The notes beneath the pieces were generated by a model. It saw only the letters and a program-made list of their open reading frames with translations. It did not search any database and was not told the origin of the DNA. A stretch of DNA of 64,000 nucleotides from Eremothecium cymbalariae DBVPG#7215. Taxonomy: Eukaryota > Ascomycota > Saccharomycetes > Saccharomycetales > Saccharomycetaceae. Each line of letters starts with the position of its first letter. The first letter of the stretch is position 1. The position numbers and the translations under genes were made by a program. Of the stretch, positions 48,553 through 56,700 are shown one piece after another. Where the stretch lies: positions 434,001 to 498,000 of the forward strand of contig NC_016456.1 of NCBI RefSeq assembly GCF_000235365.1, read 5' to 3'.

Positions 48553-48637
48553 GCATGAAGCACGTTTCATGGAAATATTGAAATGTTTGTGCGTCCATTA
48601 AAACTCTAAAAATTTTCAACGCGCTTCGAGACCGTTT

Positions 48638-48716
48638 CCCCACGGAGATTTCTGAGCCGTAAGATGCAGTGAACTCGCTGCTCGAGCGCGGAAGGAGTTT
48701 GGCTGGACCCCCACGG
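48638..48716. promoter_or_regulatory. Repeated CCCCACGG motif upstream of RPS27
   Basis: CCCCACGG occurs at 48638-48645 and at 48709-48716, 71 bases apart in the same orientation, within an unusually G+C-rich patch just upstream of the RPS27 start. I cannot assign a factor. Confidence 0.35.
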
Positions 48717-48850
48717 CGTCCTATCTCCCCCAGGCTGGTGGTTTCTCATATTACCTTTTGATAGGAATTCTCGAGATAGTTTAGAACTATATGGTAAAGC
48801 AGACACTTAATATTAAGAGAGCACATATATAATAAAAGCAAAGATCCAAG

Positions 48851-49661
48851 ATGGTATGTGGAGCTATGAGTTATCTGCGGGTGTGATAGAAGGACGAACT
48901 AGATGGACCGGAAAAGACATTAATGGAATGGATTTGATAATCGATGAATAAATGAATAAATGAATGCGATGTTGGAGGTGGCGAATTTCATGTTGAGTTA
49001 GTGCAGAGGGGTTTCCGATAAGCCTTCGAGATTGGTGGGGTGGGTGCTGTGGAATGAAAATGGGAGTATTATACTTGGTGGATTTCAAAAGAGCAATAGA
49101 ATATGTATGAGGACAAGATTTATGTTAATGGAAAATGATTATTTTTTGAGGAATGATATGAATGGGATGATTATAATATTCTAGATGATGGGATTCCCTT
49201 GTGGTTGTTAGGTGTTACTTTCATTCGCCAGTAGTTTTACAATGATGGGGGTTATATGGAGTAATGTCGAGTTGAAGTTACAGTAATGTTGCTGTGTTGT
49301 CTAAATGGTAGTGTCGTCTGTTCATAATCAGTTTTGGAAAGTTGTCTATCACACCTAAAGGAGGTATTAATTTTTTTATTGGAGGGACTTTATTTACTAA
49401 CGATGCGTATTACAGGTTTTAGTTCAAGATTTGTTGCACCCAACTGCTGCTTCTGAAGCTAAAAAGCACAAGTTGAAGGCCTTGGTTCAATCCCCAAGAT
49501 CTTACTTTTTGGACGTTAAGTGCCCAGGTTGTTTGAACATCACTACCGTGTTTTCTCACGCTCAAACTGCAGTCACCTGTGAATCATGCTCCACTGTGTT
49601 GTGTACTCCAACTGGTGGTAAGGCCAAGTTGTCTGAAGGTACTTCCTTCAGGAGAAAATAG
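48851..49661 (+). CDS. RPS27: 40S ribosomal protein eS27, two exons
   Basis: Exon 1 is just the ATG at 48851-48853; exon 2 is 49416-49661. Together they give 82 residues starting [17 protein letters not shown], the same length and almost the same sequence as S. cerevisiae Rps27a/b. The zinc ribbon is complete: CPGC at about 37-40 and CESC at about 56-59. eS27 sits in the 40S body. Intron position directly after the ATG is the same as in S. cerevisiae RPS27A, as I recall. One copy here stands for both YHR021C and YKL156W: the genes to the left follow chromosome VIII order and RSM22 and SRP102 to the right follow chromosome XI, so this gene marks the join. Confidence 0.96.
48854..49415 (+). other. 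Spliceosomal intron in RPS27, after the ATG
   Basis: The intron has donor GTATGT at 48854-48859, branch TACTAAC at 49395-49401 and acceptor ACAG ending at 49415, 562 bases in all. The branch-to-acceptor gap is 14 bases. Only exon 2 from 49416 (GTT TTA GTT CAA) continues the conserved protein. Confidence 0.95.
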
Positions 49662-49872
49662 ATTTAGTACTCTATGTGAATATATATCAAAAAATATTTT
49701 TTCTAATATATAAGTGTCACTCTGCTCAATTATAATAAACTTTGTTGTGTCAGCTAACGGTGGAATGAGGGAGGGGGAGTTTATCGGTGTGTGTGTTATT
49801 TACAAGTGGGGGCTTCGTTAGAGATAAATAAATAAATTAGTACAGTTAAAATTCGTTGACCATGGACGTAAG

Positions 49873-51831
49873 TTATTTTTTGTACTTTTTGTCTTTCTTA
49901 GAATTTGAAGATAAGAATTCATCTGCATACAGGTTGGCTATAGCATCTAACTGTTCTGCAGACGATAGCTCTAAGTTTGGATCAGGGTGATCAAGGTTTG
50001 TGACTGCATCTCTGATTTCACGGCTCTTCTGTTTAGCCAGTTTCTTGGATTGTTTGATTCTTTCCTTGTTCAATTTTTCAAGCTTGGCAACATTTAAAGC
50101 ACCCATGCCTTTGAGTTTCGTCTTTGCATCTAGAGCCCATAAGTCGCCCTTCATCGCCTTGCGAGCATCGTGGTATATTTGCTTTGAGAAAGACTTTGAA
50201 ACCGTCCATTTCTCGAACTGACCTGACGGTGCACAAAGATCCATTACAACATGCCCTCTACGTTTAACAGGTTGCCGTATAATACGTGGCCATGTTTCCC
50301 AAGGCTCATCGCATACTGGTTGTATATCTTGGGACATAATCGATTCCTGACGTCGTTTATTGATGGCTGCTACTGTCTCAGGATCATTGTAGGCTCTTTC
50401 AACTACAAGGTACGACCAATTTAGTAGCTCATAATCACGACCGTTTGGCCTTCCTGAGCCAGGTGCAGACTTACCCTTGATACCAATTGCTTCAGTAGGA
50501 GTTTCCCATGGAGTAGCTAAGACCTTACCCTTCTTTAATTCAATAGTATATCTTGGTCGGAGGATCGTCTTTTGGAAATTACAAAAGTTGAGCGCTTTGC
50601 CATCTTTCAATTCATAATATTGAGGTTTGCCTACTTGCAGTGGACATGTTCCTTGATGAGGACATGGAGCAATAATCTTTAGATGGTAGTCGACTTCGTT
50701 TCCCGCACCAGCCTCAGTGGATGAAGAAATAGGCTGCTGAGGTTTCTTATGAGACCCCCTGATCCAGGGCCTAGGTATTTTACCATATTCATTAGGAAAA
50801 TTTTCAGGTCTGATCATAATTTGCCGCGCTCTTGCAGTGATTTCGAATCCTAACGGGTTCCCCCGTTCAATGATCACCATATGCCCACCAGGAGCCAATA
50901 GACTTAGGAAGTGTTCAACATTATCATCTATCTGCATTGGGAATTGTTGGTCATTTTTTAAAAGTTGATGGGATATTATTATCAAATCGTATTGCTTAGA
51001 ACCTGGCACATCTTTTCTTAATTTGGTATTAATCCGAATCTTCTTGGTCATTACTTCACCAACCAAAGAGTCATCTGGTGGGATTTCGTCTGCATCCGTA
51101 GCAATATCTTCAACAAAATCATCAGGAATCTCATTTAACTGTCTGCTAAGAATGATTTTAGCTCTTTTTTGCATTTCAATATGTCCCAGTATAGTCGCTT
51201 CTTTTAATTCTGGTTTGTAGTCTTTACCCATTAAATCATTTAACGCCACTATTCCTGTAGCAGGTCCGTATCCCACATCTAAAACCCTTTGTGGGCTGAA
51301 TTTGTCACCTAACCTTTTTTTAAGCTCACTAAGAGACTGGTAGATCGCACCATAATTCTGCATAAATACTGACGCAATATGCGCATCAACCTCCATGGCA
51401 GACGCTGTCTGCCGGTGCAACTTACTGCCATATATCTCAGAAAAATATTTAGCTGCCATCCTTCTTAAATTGCTAGGGATATGCAATGATAATATATTAT
51501 TCTGTATCGTCTGAGCGACTACGGAATTCAATTTAATTTGACCTCGAGGAAACATACCTTGTAGAGTTGCATCTGCTAATCTTGCCTCCTTTGAACTAGA
51601 ACCTCGGATCAGGCTACCATTATCATCTCTGAATGGACTGTAATAAGTGTTGATATGCTCTTCTCTTTCAACAACTCTTAAATTCTTCATGTTGTCGCCG
51701 TTAGAGACCACCGTTCCAAAAGAATGATCCCGAGTTGAAGAATCAACGACACTTTGAGTAGCTTTAACTGTCGCAAAAGCATTTCTAGACTTTAATCGTC
51801 TTTGGATAAGAGAAAGTACATATTTACTCAT
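49873..51831 (-). CDS. RSM22: Mitochondrial ribosome assembly methyltransferase-like protein Rsm22
   Basis: This protein of about 652 residues is the Rsm22/METTL17 family member needed for the small mitochondrial ribosomal subunit. It has a SAM-motif-like VLDVGYGPATGIVAL, and a cysteine set, CPHQGTCPL plus NFCNFQKT, at the place where METTL17 relatives bind a 4Fe-4S cluster. The frame is open with an ATG at 51996, but I prefer the Met at 51831: it begins MSKYVLSLIQRRLKSRNAFATVK, a basic presequence, and leaves 196 bases of shared promoter with SRP102 instead of 31. The longer form (707 residues) would put a hydrophobic leader first. S. cerevisiae Rsm22 is about 628 residues. Order RPS27-RSM22-SRP102 matches YKL156W-YKL155C-YKL154W. 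Confidence 0.92.
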   Translation of the reverse strand: MSKYVLSLIQRRLKSRNAFATVKATQSVVDSSTRDHSFGTVVSNGDNMKNLRVVEREEHINTYYSPFRDDNGSLIRGSSSKEARLADATLQGMFPRGQIKLNSVVAQTIQNNILSLHIPSNLRRMAAKYFSEIYGSKLHRQTASAMEVDAHIASVFMQNYGAIYQSLSELKKRLGDKFSPQRVLDVGYGPATGIVALNDLMGKDYKPELKEATILGHIEMQKRAKIILSRQLNEIPDDFVEDIATDADEIPPDDSLVGEVMTKKIRINTKLRKDVPGSKQYDLIIISHQLLKNDQQFPMQIDDNVEHFLSLLAPGGHMVIIERGNPLGFEITARARQIMIRPENFPNEYGKIPRPWIRGSHKKPQQPISSSTEAGAGNEVDYHLKIIAPCPHQGTCPLQVGKPQYYELKDGKALNFCNFQKTILRPRYTIELKKGKVLATPWETPTEAIGIKGKSAPGSGRPNGRDYELLNWSYLVVERAYNDPETVAAINKRRQESIMSQDIQPVCDEPWETWPRIIRQPVKRRGHVVMDLCAPSGQFEKWTVSKSFSKQIYHDARKAMKGDLWALDAKTKLKGMGALNVAKLEKLNKERIKQSKKLAKQKSREIRDAVTNLDHPDPNLELSSAEQLDAIANLYADEFLSSNSKKDKKYKK

Positions 51832-52027
51832 CTGTACCGTGTCTATCTTTGTAATATGGAATAAATTCTGTATGTACACAATTGTATGTGAATGTACCTC
51901 ATCGCATGGTTTTCTCTTTACAAGATTATTATTAAAATTTTCTAACATCACAAAATGTAACAATTGAAAATATATAAACACACACACATAGATCATTCAA
52001 AATCGGTGGCATAGTTGGGAAAGTGAT

Positions 52028-52798
52028 ATGGATAATACACTATTGATTGCATTAGTAGTTATATTGATAACCTCTGGTGCTGTGTTGATTGTCAGGAGAA
52101 ACACGGATGGTTTGATCACTTCAGTCACTTCTCGTAACGGTAAAAAGCTTAATAGAGATCCGACCTTTATTATTGCAGGCCCTAGTAGTAGTGGCAAGAC
52201 AAGTCTTTTTAGTTTACTGACCACTGATGAAATAAAGCCCACATTGATGTCGCAACAACCAAATATTGCGCTGGATTTCCTGTTGCCTTCAGCTACCAAA
52301 AATTTTAAATTTAAACTAATAGAATTCCCAGGTCATCCAAAGTTACAGCACGATTTATTCCAAACCCTGCGTGATTCGATCGATATAAGGGGTCTGATTT
52401 TTTTGGTCGATTCCACAGTTGATCCAAAGGAATTAACAACGACTGCAGAACTTCTCTACGAAGTTCTGAAAATTACTGAACGTAGACAGGCTGGCGTAGA
52501 TATCTTAATTGCGTGTAACAAGTCAGAATCTTTCGCCAGCCGGCCGCCCATGAAGATTAAACAGGCATTAGAGAAAGAAATTGACAGTATTATGTTGAGA
52601 AAGAAAAAGTCTCTGGCTAATGTGTCAACGCAAGGGGATTCTCATCTCGACCATGAAACTCATGCACTCGATATTGACCCTGCTGGCGGCTTCAAGTTCG
52701 AGTGCTTGGAAGGAACCGTAGATGCTCTCGATGGCAGTGTGCTAAAAAACAAAGTGGTCAACTGGAAGTCTTGGATTGATTTGCATGCTGTGAACTAG
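52028..52798 (+). CDS. SRP102: Signal recognition particle receptor beta subunit
   Basis: This 256-residue membrane-anchored GTPase holds the SRP receptor alpha subunit on the endoplasmic reticulum; S. cerevisiae Srp102 has 244 residues. One N-terminal transmembrane segment (about 4-22, LLIALVVILITSGAVLIV) is followed by the G domain: P-loop GPSSSGKTSL at 51-60, IEFPGHPKLQ as G3, and IACNKSE as G4. It is divergent from RSM22, as YKL154W and YKL155C are. No intron is seen. Confidence 0.95.
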   Translation: MDNTLLIALVVILITSGAVLIVRRNTDGLITSVTSRNGKKLNRDPTFIIAGPSSSGKTSLFSLLTTDEIKPTLMSQQPNIALDFLLPSATKNFKFKLIEFPGHPKLQHDLFQTLRDSIDIRGLIFLVDSTVDPKELTTTAELLYEVLKITERRQAGVDILIACNKSESFASRPPMKIKQALEKEIDSIMLRKKKSLANVSTQGDSHLDHETHALDIDPAGGFKFECLEGTVDALDGSVLKNKVVNWKSWIDLHAVN

Positions 52799-52909
52799 TT
52801 TCAAATGTTCATGCAATAATTATTTTTCTCGAATATATACTTTTTAGTGCACCTTATTATTACTATCATTGTTATCATCGTTGTTATTCTTTTAATGTGT
52901 GTACTTAGC

Positions 52910-53137
52910 CTATGTATTTGACATCATTCGAGGTCCTTTTTGGGCCTTTAGCAATAGAACACCAAGAAATGTGCCTACAATAAGTGTACCAACCAGCAGT
53001 AACACAATTGGAAGAAGTGCAGCATACTTCGAGGGAAGGGGAAAGAGCCAAAGACTACCATCGAGGTCAAATATAGGCAATAAAAGCCATATTACATAGT
53101 AAAGATAAATGCTCAACAATAACGTGAATTTAATCAT
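52910..53137 (-). CDS. DPM2-like small membrane protein
   Basis: This 75-residue protein has two hydrophobic helices (about 3-22 and 41-64) separated by a short loop, FDLDGSLWLFPLPSKYA. That pattern, an aromatic first helix ending LLLPIFD, then F-PLPSKYA before the second helix and a lysine-bearing tail, is the layout of DPM2, the small regulatory subunit of dolichol-phosphate mannose synthase that also associates with the first GPI enzyme. S. cerevisiae uses a single-subunit-type Dpm1, and I recall only a small annotated relative there. The open frame runs further upstream without an ATG; the first ATG is at 53137. It is convergent with SRP102 with 111 bases between. Confidence 0.65.
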   Translation of the reverse strand: MIKFTLLLSIYLYYVIWLLLPIFDLDGSLWLFPLPSKYAALLPIVLLLVGTLIVGTFLGVLLLKAQKGPRMMSNT

Positions 53138-53334
53138 TTGGTCTAATATCAAGCTGCAACAATCTCACGGTCTTAGTATACTTTGAAAGGAAGCAAGTTG
53201 TAGACAGGACCAACGGGATCTACCATCCAGATCTCTTTGTCTTGGCAATACAAGTATTTCAAAATAGAATATATTATCATGTGACCTGTCTGGAGCTGTT
53301 ATATTGAATAGTGGATGACGAACTCTAAGAAAAA

Positions 53335-53406
53335 GCTCGCGTGGCGTAATGGCAACGCGTCTGACTTCTAATCAGAAGATTGTGGGTTCGACCCCCACCG
53401 TGAGTG
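53335..53406 (+). tRNA. tRNA-Arg (UCU)
   Basis: This 72-base intronless tRNA has an acceptor stem GCTCGCG paired with CGTGAGT, discriminator G, an anticodon stem TCTGA/TCAGA and anticodon TCT at 53367-53369, which reads AGA and AGG. The internal promoter is clear: A box TGGCGTAATGG at 53342-53352 and B box GGTTCGACCCC at 53385-53395. A seven-T Pol III terminator follows at 53410-53416. It is nearly identical to the S. cerevisiae tRNA-Arg(UCU). It stands between the DPM2-like gene and NUP192, at a synteny boundary. Confidence 0.97.
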
Positions 53407-53795
53407 CTCTTTTTTTCTGCTCAGGGGTTTGAAAATGGGTTATTATCCCACGTAAGTCTAAAGTTAAAAAAAGATATCCCTGGCTTCCAGGACATCATTG
53501 GCTAACTTAGACAGATAACTGCATGTCTAAAGGTTATCTTGCTCCATGCTGATGGCCTTTCTCTCCTTCACACCAGAGCTTGGAACTAGATTACCCGGAC
53601 TCCATTTACATCACTACTTACGTTGAGCAAATTTTTTCGTTTGTAGCGTTTTTAAAATATTTGAATTAAAGCCTGAGAACCATAAACAGCGTTATTTATT
53701 TATTATTATATATTATGAACCTTTATACCTATTTAGTGGATTTATAAAGACCAATTGCACTGGCAGAGCTCCTGTGTTTAATAATTAACTCTGCA
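53407..53795. other. Region between tRNA-Arg and NUP192
   Basis: This 389-base gap contains the Pol III terminator (53410-53416), a Reb1-type TTACCCGG at 53591-53598 and an AT-rich stretch. No gene seen. Confidence 0.5.
53591..53598. promoter_or_regulatory. Reb1-type site TTACCCGG upstream of NUP192
   Basis: TTACCCGG lies 198 bases upstream of the NUP192 ATG, in the reverse orientation to the other Reb1-type octamers in the window relative to the gene. Confidence 0.6.
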
Positions 53796-56700
53796 ATGAA
53801 ATGGTCTACTACTCCCTTTGAAGACCTATACAACTCAATCCAAGGGGATGAGTTTGACTTTGTTTTATTTAAGGAATTGTTGCCAGATTTGAATGAATTA
53901 AATCTTGCTGAAAGGTTCCCCAAGAGTAATGGGAGTAGAAAGCAACTAGAATCGGGGGAAATCACGTTAACAGATGGCGATACTTATAATCTGAATCAAG
54001 AATTTATTATTTCCGCGATTCAGTTATCTGATGAGCTAAATCTGGATGAATTGGTGACTGCCGAACTGTTATTACTAGGTCAAGGTTCTGAATCTGATGA
54101 ACTAGATCAGGATTTATCCTTGGTCAACCAAGGAAAAGTGCGGTTCTTTGTGAGGAAGCAATATATCTTACAAGTTGTTTCTTATGTGGTGAATGCTCAC
54201 GGAGCTGGTAGCCAGACATACGAAGCATTGGTAGATAATGGTAACCTAATTAGCAATATTTTGAAAGGTTTCCGGTGTATTCATCAACAGCTGGATGAAA
54301 TTAAACAGTCTGTTAACAAATCGCAAATACTAGACAATTATGACGCTTTGTCTCAACAAAATGTGAACTTTAAGCGAGACTTTTTGTTAAAGGAATATGA
54401 TATTCTCGCTCAAATATTGTACGGTGTGGTTAACAGCGGTTCATTGTTTAACAACGAGGGCATAAATTCTATCATAGATCATGTTTCAACGATGGATTCA
54501 GATGATTTCTTCATCGTGTATTACATACCTGCGCTGTTTTTGGCGTTTTCGAAGCTGTCCAAATTTCCAGAAGCGGATGTGAAATCACTACACTATGCGT
54601 TTGTGAAAGAACTAAATAACGAGACTATTTACACGAAGCCCGTTAAGGTGGCGCTGATATTCGTGTTTTTGACATATTTTATTGGTTGGTGTAAGGCTGC
54701 TCCCACTACCAGGGCCAAGATGTTTGATTTTGAAACCACAGTTGATAAGCCAATGACAATTGCTGTTGAGCAAGGAGCTCTTGAACAATTAATGGTTTTT
54801 TCAGCGGAAACTTCTGTCATAGAAAAAGATAAAAGAATGGAACTGTTTTATGATATTAGGTCGTTATTGGAAAGGCACATTCCAAGGTTACTTCCAAAGC
54901 AACTTTTGGATACAGAGCATCGCTCGGCGGTAGTTCTGAAATCTGTAAGCAATCAAACATCTAAGTTTAATAGCATTATGTTATCTGAACAGTTAGAGAT
55001 ACAACTGCTTCATGTATTCAACGACTTTATTCAATCTTCAATATCAGATTGTGCATTCCTATTAACTAAAATAAAAAATGCTGAAGAAGATTCCCTATTA
55101 TCCGGTGAAGACTTATATCTAGATGATATTTCTGCAAAGGCTGACTTGGAACGCTACTTCCTTATAATTTATTACTTTTATTTTTGTCGACCAGAACTGG
55201 CACAGTCCTTCTGGCAAGATAATGAGTCAACCTTATATGGTTTCATTGAATGGGCCGCAAAATGTAATGATAACCTAATGAAGTCCTGCTTCTATTTAAT
55301 GATTTCCAGTTTGTCTTATGGTGAAGAGAATGCCAATAATGTATATCATTATATCAATGGTAATCAGTCCTTATCTTGGGGAGTTATTGCTCAAACTATA
55401 AGCGAATATATCATCAAAATATCGACTGTGGAAAAAAAGCTTGTGGAGATGCAACCACAATCGGAAGAAGAAAAGACCAGTTTCAACAATATAGCTTTGC
55501 AAGAAGGTCTTAATGAAGAAGTTGTAATCTTATTATCGTCATTTTTGGCACTTATTGGTTCGGTGGCACAAGATGTCAATACTGAGGCGCAATTGTGCTT
55601 GTCAGAGACCTTTCAAGATATCCTCTTTGAATTCTTGAAAGTGAATACTCCATTGGTAGGTGCTACAATGGAAGTCATTGGTATGATAGTTCCACGTTTA
55701 GAATCAAAGAGAGAAAAGTTTTGGAATAAGTTGGACGATTGGATCTTTAAAAATTCACCTTTGAATGCTACGGATGACTCGTACCATATGGCCTTCCGCG
55801 CAGTATTATCAAATTTTGCGGATGTTGCTGGTTTTCTGGAGTTGTTTTTAAAAATGATATCGGTGGAAACTAAAAATGATAAAGGATACATGATATTTGG
55901 AAAGTTACCTTATCCAGTTAAGCTTGGTGCAGGTTATAGAAAAACGGGTATTTGGCCTTATTTGGACTATATCTTTAACGAGGTATTTGCACACGTCCAT
56001 CATATTTCCAACCCTCAAGAAAGAGCCGCCATTATAAAGCCAATTTTTAGCATAATTCAGTGTTGTTTGTATTCATTTGATTACGGCGTAATTTTGAATT
56101 CTGTAAGGGCAGGTGTTAGTCTGGATTCTTTGGTCCAGTTTGGAGATTTTTTTACCTATGCAGAAGAGTCTTCTGTCACTGCTGTGTTCAATTACCTTTT
56201 TGAGGAAAAGTACTTCAAAATACTATTTAAGATTGCTTCAGTTGGCGTTGACGAGCTTTCCGGTGACTTGGATAGTACTGAAAACCAGATACACCTTGTC
56301 CGATCCGCTATTCACATTATCAACCAAATATTGAAGCACGAGAATACATATCTTGAGGAATTATGCCCAATCATTAAAAAACGTCATAGAGAGACCCATT
56401 TCATTCCTAAAAATTTTGGCTTACATGGTCTGCGCTCCTACTATGATGCTATACTCTTCAACTTGCCTCTGGTAGCGCACTGTGCACTATATGTTGGGTT
56501 AAGTGATTATCAATTGGCATTTGAGTCAATAGAGCTTCTGAAAAAAATTTCTCAAAAATTACCTTGTGGTGATACGCGGACAAATAAACTGCTAACCATT
56601 TTTGAATCTGTTAATGAATCTGCAAGAATTAAGGAAGCTTTTATTAGTCAATTAGAATCTTCTATCGACTCAGAGGAATCATTGATGTTGAAACTTGCAA

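Larger units (their letters stand above)
48119..48850. other. RPS27 promoter and 5' region
   Basis: This 732-base gap holds Rap1-type sites at 48521-48533 and 48540-48552, a weaker one near 48190, and two CCCCACGG octamers inside a G+C-rich patch (about 48620-48740). No other gene is seen. Confidence 0.6.
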
